Shown: positions 35,317 through 44,340, numbered from the stretch's first letter. The stretch is DNA of 64,000 nt from Paenibacillus sp. 1781tsa1 (GCF_024159265.1 NZ_JAMYWY010000001.1:3472001-3536000), one strand, 5' to 3'. Notes: generated by a model from the sequence alone, not told the origin. Translations and numbers: made by a program.

Positions 35317-36675
35317 TTACTGATGCTTGCTGAGAATATCAAATATGATCTTGGCATTGTCTGTGTTGTCGATCAAACCGGCGAAGCGATGACTTGCCGG
35401 GCCATAGGCATAGACAGGAACATCTTCACCTGTATGTCCACCTGTGGTCCAACCCGTAAACGAACGACTATTAATAATTGCTTCAATGGCATTATCAATC
35501 TTCGTTACATCTGCACTTTTGGCTGCTTCTTTCACCGATTCAATCTCTTCCGCCTTCAACTCGAGTTTCAGATAACTTTTCAGTGTTTCTTCAACCGAAG
35601 CACCTTTCGCAATTTGTGCGGCCATGAAGTCTGGTGTCCGCAGTGCAGCTTTGATCGGATCCACGAAGAAGTTGTATTCGCCGTCTTTTCCAAGCGTAAG
35701 TCCGCCCGTGGAGTGGTCGGCAGTAGCTACGACAAGCGTTTCACCGTCTTTTTTGGCAAAATCAATAGCTGCCTGAAATGCTGCCGCGAAATCTTCCATT
35801 TCACTCATTGCGCCAACGATATCATTATCATGTCCTGCCCAGTCAATTTGGCTTCCTTCGACCATTAGAAAGAACCCTTTGTCGTTCGAACTGAGGCGAT
35901 CAATCGCTGTATTGGTCATCTCAGCCAATGATGGCGTTGCAGCAGTACGATCGATCATCTTGTCCAATCCTCCATCGGCAAACAGTCCAAGCACTTGTTG
36001 ATTCTTATCGGCAAGGAGAGCGGAACGATCCGTCACATAGCTGAATCCGGCCTTTTGGAACTCCTTCGTCAGGTCACGACCCTCGCGCACAAAATTGGAT
36101 TTCCCTCCACCCAGGAGAACATCAACCTTATGCTTGCCATTAATCAACTCATCATAATAATCATCCGCAATGGCATCCATGTTTTTTCGACTGATATCAT
36201 GGGCACCGAATGCAGCCGGTGTGGCATGAGTGATCTCCGATGTAGCCACGAGCCCGGTGGCTTTCCCGTTTTCTTTTGCCTGCTCCAGTACGGTTTTGAC
36301 TTCCTTCTGTGCGGGGTCGACCGCAATAGCAGCATTGTAGGTTTTAACGCCTGCCGACATGGCTGTTGCTGCGGAAGCGGAATCCGTCACATTTTGTTTA
36401 TCATCATCCGGATAAGTCATCTGTGCCCCGACAAGATAAGGGTCAAATACGGTTCTGTCAATGCCCTTCGTTGAAGGATTATCCTTCATATAACGGTAGG
36501 CAGAAGTATAAGAGGTCCCCATGCCATCCCCAATAAGGAAGATGATGTTCTTGATTTGTTTTTTCTCCACACTTACAGCTTGAACGGCACTTGCTTGTCC
36601 GCCGGACAAGAGAGTAGAAGCCGATACAGCCAGAGTCAGCGCTACCGCTGGTAATACTCTTTTGGATAATTTCAC
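35317..36675 (-). CDS. Secreted alkaline phosphatase, PhoA family
   Basis: Phosphomonoesterase of 452 residues that frees phosphate outside the cell. Signal peptide 1 to about 29 (ASA cleavage). Metal and catalytic residues are in place: Asp50 in LIGDGMG, the nucleophile Ser99 in VTDSASAATAM, and C-terminal zinc ligands in VEGSQIDWAGHDND, VVATADHSTGG and GGHTGEDVPVYAYGP. It starts with GTG after GAGGAGGAA. Control by PhoP under phosphate limitation is expected for the family, but I could not mark convincing Pho boxes; a direct repeat lies upstream (36728-36767). Confidence 0.93.
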   Translation of the reverse strand: MKLSKRVLPAVALTLAVSASTLLSGGQASAVQAVSVEKKQIKNIIFLIGDGMGTSYTSAYRYMKDNPSTKGIDRTVFDPYLVGAQMTYPDDDKQNVTDSASAATAMSAGVKTYNAAIAVDPAQKEVKTVLEQAKENGKATGLVATSEITHATPAAFGAHDISRKNMDAIADDYYDELINGKHKVDVLLGGGKSNFVREGRDLTKEFQKAGFSYVTDRSALLADKNQQVLGLFADGGLDKMIDRTAATPSLAEMTNTAIDRLSSNDKGFFLMVEGSQIDWAGHDNDIVGAMSEMEDFAAAFQAAIDFAKKDGETLVVATADHSTGGLTLGKDGEYNFFVDPIKAALRTPDFMAAQIAKGASVEETLKSYLKLELKAEEIESVKEAAKSADVTKIDNAIEAIINSRSFTGWTTGGHTGEDVPVYAYGPASHRFAGLIDNTDNAKIIFDILSKHQ

Positions 36676-36727
36676 AATGATTCCTCCTCATCATATCTCG
36701 AAAACAAAAATGAATGCATGAATCTAT

Positions 36728-36767
36728 ATTCATTTGTTCATCATTAAAAAGGTTAGCATTCATTTGT
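36728..36767. repeat. Direct repeat ATTCATTTGT, 30-bp period, before phosphatase gene
   Basis: ATTCATTTGT occurs at 36728-36737 and 36758-36767, exactly 30 bp apart (close to three helical turns), 50-90 bp before the phosphatase start on the minus strand. It could be a binding site for a dimeric or paired regulator. Confidence 0.35.
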
Positions 36768-36937
36768 AAATGAAAACCAAGAATTTTGTATACCTGAGGT
36801 AAATAAACAAAATAAAGCGATGTGTTAATTCTTTGCTCATGCCACTATTTTTGAAGTATGATACAACATAAGTAGAACGCTTTCATTTTTATATTTAGTT
36901 AGTTTAAATTCAATTTCATTTCAGGAGGCTCTTACCA

Positions 36938-38752
36938 TTGACCACACCAACTCCAAATTTTAATGGGTATCTCTTTGTACATTTTATTGGCGAACAACCA
37001 GACGGAGAGCAGGTTTATTTCTCCTATAGCGAGAATGGTCTTCACTGGAAGGATCTTAATGGCGGCTCGCCTGTGCTGTTTTCCGATCTTGGAGAAAAGG
37101 GGGTACGGGACCCGTTTCTGATTCGTTCAGTCAAGGAAAATAAATTTTATCTGATTGCTACGGATCTCCGCATCGCAAGCGGCAAAGGATGGACTCATGC
37201 CGTTAATGCCGGGAGCCGGGACATAATTATATGGGAATCGAGCAATCTCGTGAACTGGTCATCCCCATGGAACGTTACACTGGGTGTTGAGGGGGCTGGA
37301 TGTGTCTGGGCACCCGAAGCTGTGTATGATGAAACAACAGATGAGTTTCTCGTATTTTGGGCTTCTGCAACGCAAGAACCTCAGGAGCAAGAACGAAAGC
37401 AAAAAATATACAGCGCTCGTACAAAAGACTTCCGTACGTTCTCCACATCGGAAAAATACATTGAGCGGGATAATCATATTATTGATACAACGATTCTTCC
37501 TGCGGCTGGCTGTTACTATCGATACTCCAAGGATGAAACAACCAAAAACATACGGGTAGAAAAAGGAGAGTCTCTCGACAAAGGAGCTTTCGTTACGCTG
37601 CAAGCCCCTGTACTGGAGGCTGTGGCAGGTGTGGAGGGACCTCAGATCTTTAAATTCAATGACAGGGAGGAATGGTGCCTAATTGTTGATCGATTTGCAG
37701 AAGGCAAGGGGTATCTTCCTCTGTTGACTACAGATCTGGGAAGCGGAGAATTCCGAATTGTCCCTGATAGTGATTTTGATATGGGAACAACTCAAAAGCG
37801 GCATGGAAGTGTCCTGCCAATCACAGCTGAGGAGTGCAGCAGGCTTCTCGCGGCTTTTGGGGATGGTCATCAGGTGCTTCCCGGACAATATGCCGATCCT
37901 GATGTCGCACAGTTTTGGGATCGTTACTATATGTATCCGACAACAGATGGCTTTGAGGGGTGGTCGGGAACACAGTTCAAGGTGTTTTCTTCTTCAGACC
38001 TCCAGCATTGGCAAGACGAAGGTGTGATCCTTGATCTGGGAACAGAGGATGTCGCCTGGGCAATCGGTAATGCCTGGGCACCGGCAATTGCCAGCCGAAA
38101 CGGGAAGTTCTATTTTTATTTCTGTGGCAAGATGCTGAACGGCGAGAGTGCCATCGGCGTTGCTGTAGCGGATACACCGATTGGTCCATTCCTGGCCGAG
38201 TCGCAGCCTTTGATCACAATGGAGCAGTTAAGACGTCTGGGCATCACCATGGGCCAAGCTATCGACCCTTCTATCTATACCGAAACGGATGGAAAATCGT
38301 ATTTGCTGTTTGGCAACGGACATGCTGCCATTGTGGAGCTTGGTGAAGACATGATAAGTATCGTTGAGGACACAATGATCAATCTGGCGGGTTTGCATGA
38401 TTTTCGTGAGGCGATAACCGTGTTGAAGCAGGGTGGACTTTACCATTTTACGTGGTCCTGTGATGACACAGGCAGTGAAGACTATCATGTGAATTACGGT
38501 ACGGCAGAGCAGTTATACGGTCCAATTACCTATCGATACCCAATCCTGAGCAAAAATGTCGAGAAGGGCATGCTGGGCACAGGTCATCACTGTATATTTA
38601 ATGAGCCCGAAACCGGTCAGTACCGGATTGCCTATCACCGTTTTGTGACGCCACTATCCAGATTTTCCTCTGGGAAGGGGTATCACCGCGAAATATGTAT
38701 GGACCCACTTCTGTTTGGTAAGGACGGACTGATCCAGCCTGTTATACTCTAA
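36938..38752 (+). CDS. Tandem double-propeller GH43-like glycosidase
   Basis: A 604-residue protein made of two five-bladed beta-propellers of GH43 type. The first (about 8-300) has VRDPFLI, a Trp-Ala-Pro-Glu (WAPEAVYDE) blade and GVEGPQIFKF. The second (about 310-604) has YADPDVAQFWDRYYMYPTTDG, WAPAIASRNGKFYFYF, AIDPSIYTETDGKSYLLFG and FREAITVLK, with the Asp-Asp-Glu triad of the family. No signal peptide, so it cleaves imported arabino- or xylo-oligosaccharides. It starts with TTG after AGGAGG. A weak cre-like GAACGCTTTCA lies at 36875. Monocistronic, followed by a terminator. Confidence 0.8.
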   Translation: MTTPTPNFNGYLFVHFIGEQPDGEQVYFSYSENGLHWKDLNGGSPVLFSDLGEKGVRDPFLIRSVKENKFYLIATDLRIASGKGWTHAVNAGSRDIIIWESSNLVNWSSPWNVTLGVEGAGCVWAPEAVYDETTDEFLVFWASATQEPQEQERKQKIYSARTKDFRTFSTSEKYIERDNHIIDTTILPAAGCYYRYSKDETTKNIRVEKGESLDKGAFVTLQAPVLEAVAGVEGPQIFKFNDREEWCLIVDRFAEGKGYLPLLTTDLGSGEFRIVPDSDFDMGTTQKRHGSVLPITAEECSRLLAAFGDGHQVLPGQYADPDVAQFWDRYYMYPTTDGFEGWSGTQFKVFSSSDLQHWQDEGVILDLGTEDVAWAIGNAWAPAIASRNGKFYFYFCGKMLNGESAIGVAVADTPIGPFLAESQPLITMEQLRRLGITMGQAIDPSIYTETDGKSYLLFGNGHAAIVELGEDMISIVEDTMINLAGLHDFREAITVLKQGGLYHFTWSCDDTGSEDYHVNYGTAEQLYGPITYRYPILSKNVEKGMLGTGHHCIFNEPETGQYRIAYHRFVTPLSRFSSGKGYHREICMDPLLFGKDGLIQPVIL

Positions 38753-38805
38753 CATAAGACGTCAGTTGAATCGCTATTTTATGAAGAGCAGATACACTTT
38801 GAAAC

Positions 38806-38847
38806 GCCTGTCAGAATTCGCTTTTAGCGTTTTGGCAGGCATTTTTG
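38806..38847 (+). terminator. Terminator after the GH43 gene
   Basis: GCCTGTCA pairs with TGGCAGGC, followed by ATTTTTG; a competing inner hairpin AAACGC/GCGTTT lies in the same place. Confidence 0.7.
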
Positions 38848-38925
38848 TCATGCACCTAATACAAGCCAAACTGTAGGGTTGAGGAGGGGATGTAACTAAT
38901 TGAACTCCTTCATTTGAGAATACAT

Positions 38926-38960
38926 TTGACATACATATCAATAAATCGTATTATTACGAT
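38926..38960 (+). promoter_or_regulatory. Promoter and ArsR-type operator of the persulfide/thiol unit
   Basis: Consensus promoter: TTGACA (38926-38931), 17-bp spacer, TATTAT (38949-38954). The palindrome ATCGTA-TTAT-TACGAT (38945-38960) covers the -10, and a further half-site AACGATTT follows at 38963. This is where an ArsR repressor would block the polymerase. Confidence 0.75.
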
Positions 38961-38983
38961 ATAACGATTTAGGAGGAATACTT

Positions 38984-39298
38984 TTGAACATTCCCGCTTT
39001 TGACAGCAATAATATTAAACAGTTCGATGAACCTGCTAATCTGCTGAAAGCTTTATCTCACCCCATTCGTTTATGCATTGTGCGGGGACTGATGATGAAA
39101 AAAAAATGTAATGTTTCTTATATGCAGGAATGTCTGGATCTTCCCCAATCTACAGTGTCACAACACCTCCAGAAGCTTCGTAGTGCAGGTATTGTTGCTA
39201 CGGAGCGAAATGGACTTGAAGTGAACTATGTGCTTGCCGATCAACGGGTTGAACAGATTATTAAAACTTTATTTGAAAAGGATGATTGTGAATCATGA
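38984..39298 (+). CDS. ArsR-family regulator, probable thiol or persulfide sensor
   Basis: A 104-residue winged-helix repressor (HTH LDLPQSTVSQHLQKLRSAGI). It lacks the CVC arsenic motif in helix 3 and instead has four Cys residues, 31, 42, 50 and 102. It overlaps the CoA-disulfide reductase gene by 4 bp (ATGA), so the two are made together. Since that enzyme carries rhodanese, TusA and DsrE domains, a sensor of persulfides or disulfide stress of the BigR/SqrR kind is a fair inference. TTG start with AGGAGG seven bases upstream; it should bind the palindrome over its own promoter. Confidence 0.8.
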   Translation: MNIPAFDSNNIKQFDEPANLLKALSHPIRLCIVRGLMMKKKCNVSYMQECLDLPQSTVSQHLQKLRSAGIVATERNGLEVNYVLADQRVEQIIKTLFEKDDCES

Positions 39299-41763
39299 GC
39301 AAAAAAGTACTTATTGTTGGCGGTGTAGCTGGAGGTGCTTCTGCAGCTGCACGTCTTCGCCGTCTGGATGAACATGCCGAGATTATTATCTTTGAGAAAG
39401 GACCCTATATCTCATTTGCCAATTGTGGCTTGCCTTATTATATAGGTGGCTCAATTGCGGACCGCGAGCGTCTGCTGGTGCAAACGCCAAAAGGGATGGC
39501 TGAACGTTTTCGTATCGATGTGCGTATAAAAAGTGAGGTTGTAGCTATCGATTCGCAGAAGCGAGTGGTTAAGATACAATCGCAGGAACGCGGTGCATAT
39601 GAAGAAAGCTATGACGAGTTGATATTGTCACCAGGTGCAAAACCGATCATTCCGGATCTGCCGGGTAAGGAGAATCCACTAATTTATACCGTACGTAATA
39701 TTCCTGATATTGATCGGATCAAAGACCAGATAAGTTCTTCTAACAACAAGTCTGCGATCGTCATAGGTGGTGGATTTATAGGTGTGGAAATGGCTGAGAA
39801 TTTAAAGGAAGCTGGTCTGGATGTAACGCTGGTTGAGGGGAACGGACAAGTACTTACACCATATGATCCCGAGTTAGCAGCCGCATTGTCACAGGAAATG
39901 GAGAATCATGGTGTGAACCTACTGTTTTCCAAGCGTGTTCAGGGATTCCATTCCCTGGAGCAGGGCATAGGGGTCGAACTTGCGGATGGTCATACGCTAA
40001 CAGCTGATATGGTTATTCTTGCGATAGGCGTAACGCCGGACACTTATTTCTTGAAAAATAGCGGCATTTCGCTGGGTGCACGTGGACATATTATCGTAAA
40101 TGAAGCTCTAGAAAGCAGTGTGCCACATATCTATGCTGTTGGGGATGCCATCGAAGTAACCGAAACCATTCATGGCACTAAAGCAACGATACCACTTGCC
40201 GGACCTGCCAACAAACAAGGACGGATTGTTGCTGACCGTATCGCAGGGCTTCCTTCTACCTATAAAGGAACACAAGGTACGTCCATTATCAAAGTATTTG
40301 GAATGACAGCAGCCACAACAGGCAGTAATGAGAAAACACTACAGCGTCTTGGCGTGGAATATCAAACGGTTATCGTACACCCTGCTTCTCATGCATCGTA
40401 TTATCCGGGTTCGAGCGCAATTACTCTTAAGTTGCTGTTTACTCCGGAAGGTAAAATTTTAGGCGCACAAGCAGTCGGTTATGATGGCGTCGATAAACGA
40501 ATTGATGACATTGCTGTTGCCATTCATTTTGGAGGACATCTCCGGGATTTGACAGAGCTTGAACTGAGTTACGCGCCACCTTATTCTTCTGCTAAAGATC
40601 CCGTGAATATGGCTGGATATGCAGCAGAGAATATGATTACTGGACGTGTTCAGACGTTCACCTATAATCAATTGGCTGATCGTCAGCCGGAGCAGTCGAT
40701 ACTTCTGGATGTTCGCAGTGAAATCGAGCATCAAAACGGTCATATACCGGGTTCACTCTCTATTCCAGTCGATGAGCTTCGTGAGCGGTTAGATGAATTA
40801 GACCCGTCCAAAGAAATCTGGCTCTACTGTCAAGTCGGCCTACGTGGTTACACAGCTTCGCAAATTCTGCGTCAGCATGGTTTTAACGTGAAAAACTTGA
40901 GTGGTGGTTATAAAACTTATCGTCAAGCCCAGTTTAAGCCTGCTCCATTTACTGCTGCAAAACAAGATCATCATGTTCCTGCCCTGGAAGCAAAGGAGAA
41001 GGAATCTATTCCAACGGACTCAACACAGCAGCAACGTATTGATCATGACTTGAACGTATGCGGGTTAAGTTGTCCTGGTCCGCTAATTCAGGTTAAGCAG
41101 AAAATGGATCAACTCTCGAACGGAGAAACCCTGCGTGTGAAAGCTTCCGATCCAGGCTTCTATGAAGATGTCAAAGCATGGGCCACGATGTCAGGTTCCA
41201 CCATCTTGCAGTTGGAAAGACTGAAAGGCGGTACAATTGAGTCTGTCCTTGTTAAAAATACAGCACAACCGGTATCGGATTCTCCCATCAGCGATCCTGC
41301 CAGCACAATGGTAGTTTTCAGTGGCGATCTGGATAAAGCGATTGCCTCACTCATTATTGCAAATGGGGCCGCAGCCAGTGGACGGAAAGTAACTCTATTT
41401 TTCACATTTTGGGGATTGAGTATTATTCGTAAGCAGCAACCGCAAAAGTTATCCAAAACCATGATCGGCCGTATGTTTGATATGATGTTACCTCGCGGCA
41501 GCCAGAAGCTTGGCATGTCCCAAATGAATATGCTCGGAGCAGGCCCGAAAATGATCCGTGGCTTGATGAAAAAACATCATGTGCCTTCGTTGGAAGAATT
41601 GATAGAGAGTGTAATTGCACAAGGAGCAGAGATCGTTGCATGCCAAATGTCTATGGATTTAATGGGAATCCAGCGTGAAGAATTAATAGACCAAGTCAAA
41701 ATTGGTGGTGTCGGTTATTATCTTGGTCAAGCCTCACAAGCAAATCATAACCTTTTTATTTAA
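39295..41763 (+). CDS. CoA-disulfide reductase fused to rhodanese, TusA and DsrE domains
   Basis: An 822-residue four-domain enzyme. Residues 1 to about 445: FAD/NAD(P)H disulfide reductase of the CoADR/NADH-oxidase type with the single active Cys44 (FANCGLPYY). About 455-550: rhodanese with the active Cys near 512 (YCQVGLRG). About 585-660: TusA-like sulfur carrier with the CPxP motif (GLSCPGP). About 670-822: DsrE/F-like domain. CoADR-rhodanese enzymes reduce CoA disulfides or persulfides; the added TusA and DsrE parts would pass the sulfur on within one polypeptide. Cytoplasmic. Regulated by the ArsR gene before it. Confidence 0.88.
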   Translation: MSKKVLIVGGVAGGASAAARLRRLDEHAEIIIFEKGPYISFANCGLPYYIGGSIADRERLLVQTPKGMAERFRIDVRIKSEVVAIDSQKRVVKIQSQERGAYEESYDELILSPGAKPIIPDLPGKENPLIYTVRNIPDIDRIKDQISSSNNKSAIVIGGGFIGVEMAENLKEAGLDVTLVEGNGQVLTPYDPELAAALSQEMENHGVNLLFSKRVQGFHSLEQGIGVELADGHTLTADMVILAIGVTPDTYFLKNSGISLGARGHIIVNEALESSVPHIYAVGDAIEVTETIHGTKATIPLAGPANKQGRIVADRIAGLPSTYKGTQGTSIIKVFGMTAATTGSNEKTLQRLGVEYQTVIVHPASHASYYPGSSAITLKLLFTPEGKILGAQAVGYDGVDKRIDDIAVAIHFGGHLRDLTELELSYAPPYSSAKDPVNMAGYAAENMITGRVQTFTYNQLADRQPEQSILLDVRSEIEHQNGHIPGSLSIPVDELRERLDELDPSKEIWLYCQVGLRGYTASQILRQHGFNVKNLSGGYKTYRQAQFKPAPFTAAKQDHHVPALEAKEKESIPTDSTQQQRIDHDLNVCGLSCPGPLIQVKQKMDQLSNGETLRVKASDPGFYEDVKAWATMSGSTILQLERLKGGTIESVLVKNTAQPVSDSPISDPASTMVVFSGDLDKAIASLIIANGAAASGRKVTLFFTFWGLSIIRKQQPQKLSKTMIGRMFDMMLPRGSQKLGMSQMNMLGAGPKMIRGLMKKHHVPSLEELIESVIAQGAEIVACQMSMDLMGIQREELIDQVKIGGVGYYLGQASQANHNLFI

Positions 41764-41821
41764 AAAATGATCAATGATTGTACAATTACCGGACTTTAAC
41801 TATTGAAGAGGGTTCACAATC

Positions 41822-41863
41822 TCCAAAAAGCGTTGATTCGAATTCGAATCAACGCTTTTTGGA
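41822..41863. terminator. Perfect 42-bp palindrome, bidirectional terminator-like
   Basis: A complete palindrome with no unpaired centre (middle GAATTC), stem core AAGCGTTGATTCG, with AAAAA/TTTTT tracts inside the arms. It lies between the CoADR gene and arsR. Confidence 0.75.
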
Positions 41864-41883
41864 CTTAATCATCAAGTAAAAAT

Positions 41884-41929
41884 TTGACTTCATTGTTTTG
41901 GTATTATAATATAAGCATACACTTATATT
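41884..41929 (+). promoter_or_regulatory. ars promoter and operator
   Basis: TTGACT (41884-41889) and TAATAT (41907-41912) are 17 bp apart. The inverted repeat AATATAAG-catac a-CTTATATT (41908-41929) overlaps the -10, the usual layout of ArsR autoregulation. A related ATATAAGTATATTGTTATAT lies between arsR and arsB at about 42289-42308. Confidence 0.7.
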
Positions 41930-41949
41930 TAATTGAAGGAGGACGTGCT

Positions 41950-42276
41950 ATGGATTCTATGCAAGAGATAGCGGATAAGCTTAAATTGCTCGGTGATAAA
42001 ACACGCCTTACGATCCTTACACTCCTCAAAGAACGTGAATGGTGTGTGTGTGAATTTGTAGAGATTCTAGACATGTCGCAACCTGGAATTAGTCAGCATT
42101 TACGCAAGCTGAAGGATCAAGGCTTAGTTAAGGAGAATAAGCGTGGCCAGTGGGTATACTACTCTTTAAATGTAGAGAATACACCCTATATTAAATCTGT
42201 CTTGGAACTGATGCCGGACACGGCAACGATTCTTAAGTCTTTGAATAAAGAGAACTTTACATCCGTATGTAATTAA
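41950..42276 (+). CDS. arsR: Arsenical resistance operon repressor
   Basis: A 108-residue ArsR repressor. The As(III)-binding Cys32 and Cys34 are in WCVCEFVEIL at the start of the recognition region, and the HTH continues MSQPGISQHLRKLKDQGLV; a further Cys sits two residues from the end. GGAGGAC stands before the ATG. It controls arsB and arsC from the operator upstream and is released by arsenite. Confidence 0.9.
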   Translation: MDSMQEIADKLKLLGDKTRLTILTLLKEREWCVCEFVEILDMSQPGISQHLRKLKDQGLVKENKRGQWVYYSLNVENTPYIKSVLELMPDTATILKSLNKENFTSVCN

Positions 42277-42351
42277 TTTTTAATCAATATATAAGTATAT
42301 TGTTATATACAAATATAAATTCAGATGGAGGAACTGAAAGGGGGGAATATA

Positions 42352-43646
42352 TTGTTTTCTACGCTGCTAGCGTGCATGATCTTTTTAATTACGCTAATCC
42401 TTGTCATCTGGCAGCCTAAAAACCTGTCCATTGGTTGGTCTGCTTGCGGCGGAGCAATTCTTGCTTTACTTGTGGGTGTGGTCAATTTGGAAGATGTATG
42501 GGATGTGACACACATCGTATGGAACGCCACGCTTGCGTTTGTTGCAATCATTCTGATCTCATTAATTCTGGATCGTATCGGCTTTTTTGAATGGGCTGCC
42601 TTAAATATGGCCAAAGCCGCTCATGGCAATGGTGTACGTATGTTTATTTACGTCTCCATCCTTGGTGCAGTGGTTTCTGCTTTCTTTGCCAATGATGGAG
42701 GTGCACTGATTCTGACACCGATTGTTCTAGCCATGGTACGTGCACTGAATTTCGATGAGAAGAGAGTATTTCCATTTATTATCGCCAGCGGATTTATTGC
42801 GGATACGACTTCTTTGCCGCTGGTTGTGAGTAACCTGGTCAACATCGTGTCTGCCGATTTCTTTGGTATTACGTTTATGGAGTACGCAGGAAGAATGTTT
42901 GTTCCGAATCTGTTCTCACTGGTGGCGAGTATCGGCGTACTGTATCTCTTTTTCCGCAAGAGTATTCCCAAACGATTTGATTCGAGTGAATTGAAATCTC
43001 CTGCAACTGCCATTAAAGATATGAAGATGTTTCGGTTGTCGTGGGTGGTATTAGCGGTTCTTCTCATTGGATACTTTACCAGTGAATTTATCGGAATCCC
43101 CGTATCCCTTGTGGCGGGTATTGTCGCGATATTCTTCCTGATCATGGCTTCCCGGAGTTCTGCTGTGCCGACTGCATTGGTTGTCAAAGAAGCACCTTGG
43201 GCCATCGTATTTTTCTCCATCGGAATGTATATCGTGATTTATGGTCTACGTAACGTCGGTTTAACGGATCTGTTGGCCGTAGTCATTCAGGCTGTGGCAG
43301 ATCAAGGATTGTTTGCTGCAACAATGGGTATGGGCTTTATCGCGGCAATCATTTCATCCCTATGAACAATATGCCTACCGTGTTGATTGATGCACTTGCC
43401 ATTGATGCAACCACAGCTACAGGGACTGTTCGAGAGGCGCTTATCTATGCCAATATTATTGGCTCGGACTTAGGTCCCAAGATTACCCCGATTGGTTCAC
43501 TCGCGACACTGCTCTGGCTTCATGTGCTTAGCACCAAAGGTGTCAAAATTTCATGGGGCACTTACTTCAAGACAGGTATCATTATCACTATTCCGACTCT
43601 GCTTATTACGCTAGTGGGTCTGTATCTGTGGTTAAGCATTCTATAA
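42352..43646 (+). pseudogene. arsB: Arsenite efflux permease ArsB, split by a frameshift
   Basis: ArsB exports arsenite through the membrane; intact proteins have about 430 residues and 12 helices. Here the reading frame stops at TGA 43363-43365 after …[12 protein letters not shown], and the missing end ([21 protein letters not shown]…) continues in another frame from ATG 43362 to 43646. The family consensus runs through this join without a gap (ISS-x-MNNMPT), so one base is missing near 43355-43361. The result is an exact ATGA stop-start overlap, so two separately translated parts (338 and 94 residues) are possible. The TTG start at 42352 has AAAGGGGGG before it. Confidence 0.82.
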
Positions 43647-43671
43647 TTCAAACAACGAGGAGAAGATGAAC

Positions 43672-44091
43672 ATGAGTAAAAAAACACTGTACTTCCTGTG
43701 CACTGGCAACTCTTGCCGGAGCCAAATGGCCGAAGGCTGGGCCAAGAAATATCTGAGTGAGGACTGGAACATCTATAGCGCAGGAATTGAGGCCCACGGT
43801 CTGAATCCCAAAGCAGTGGAAGCCATGAAAGAAGTTGACCTTGATATTTCGACTCAAACTTCCGATATCATTGATTCAGAGTTGTTGAACAATGCTGATT
43901 TTGTAGTCACATTGTGTGGGGATGCCGCAGATAAATGTCCAATGACACCTCCACATGTGAAGCGGGAACACTGGGGATTCGATGATCCTGCCAAAGCGCA
44001 AGGTACAGATGAAGAGAAATGGGCCGTATTCCAAAGGGTTCGTGACCAGATCGGGGAACGCATTAAAACATTTGCTGAAACCGGAAAATAA
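43672..44091 (+). CDS. arsC: Arsenate reductase, thioredoxin-coupled
   Basis: A 139-residue arsenate reductase with the low-molecular-weight phosphatase fold, nearly the same length and sequence as B. subtilis ArsC. Catalytic Cys10 in the P-loop (CTGNSCRS, with Cys15) and the redox pair Cys82 and Cys89 ([10 protein letters not shown]) are all present. It reduces As(V) to As(III) using thioredoxin, and the product would be pumped out by ArsB. The second ATG (43672) is chosen because GAGGAG ends nine bases before it. Confidence 0.95.
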   Translation: MSKKTLYFLCTGNSCRSQMAEGWAKKYLSEDWNIYSAGIEAHGLNPKAVEAMKEVDLDISTQTSDIIDSELLNNADFVVTLCGDAADKCPMTPPHVKREHWGFDDPAKAQGTDEEKWAVFQRVRDQIGERIKTFAETGK

Positions 44092-44134
44092 TACAGACCT
44101 GCCTGAGCAGGATAATTGCATGAACATCGAGAGG

Positions 44135-44159
44135 ATGCCACCATACGTGGCATTTTTTT
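44135..44159 (+). terminator. Terminator of the ars operon
   Basis: ATGCCAC pairs with GTGGCAT over a short loop, followed by seven T. Confidence 0.85.
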
Positions 44160-44280
44160 GTTCAAAAAAAATGAACGTTTCATTCAGAAACGGTTCTTTG
44201 ACTTACCCATAACAGCAACATAGAGTGATGACAAGGAAGGTAGTTGATTTTAGCTAGGCAAATGAGAAGCATATACACCC

Positions 44281-44312
44281 TTGACTTTCCCCTGTACGGG
44301 AAACTATATACT
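44281..44312 (+). promoter_or_regulatory. MerR-type promoter
   Basis: TTGACT (44281-44286) and TATACT (44307-44312) are separated by 20 bp, longer than normal. The spacer holds the inverted repeat TTTCCC-ctgtac-GGGAAA (44286-44303). Over-long spacer plus central dyad is the hallmark of MerR-activated promoters. Confidence 0.85.
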
Positions 44313-44340
44313 CGCATTATGTTAAAAGATTGGAGATGAT

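Noticed and set aside
36690..36800. PhoP boxes before the alkaline phosphatase gene
   Set aside because: Single TTTACA-like motifs occur but not the TTAACA repeats with 11-bp spacing that define a Pho box.
36872..36885. cre-like sequence before the double GH43 gene
   Set aside because: Core AACGCTTTCA fits, but three consensus positions at the other end do not; too weak to list as a site.
42648..43220. 190-codon antisense frame inside arsB
   Set aside because: Opposite the conserved membrane protein; composition is that of a reverse-complemented transporter.
43350..43370. Programmed frameshift in arsB
   Set aside because: No slippery heptamer or downstream structure is seen at the join; a plain one-base loss is simpler.
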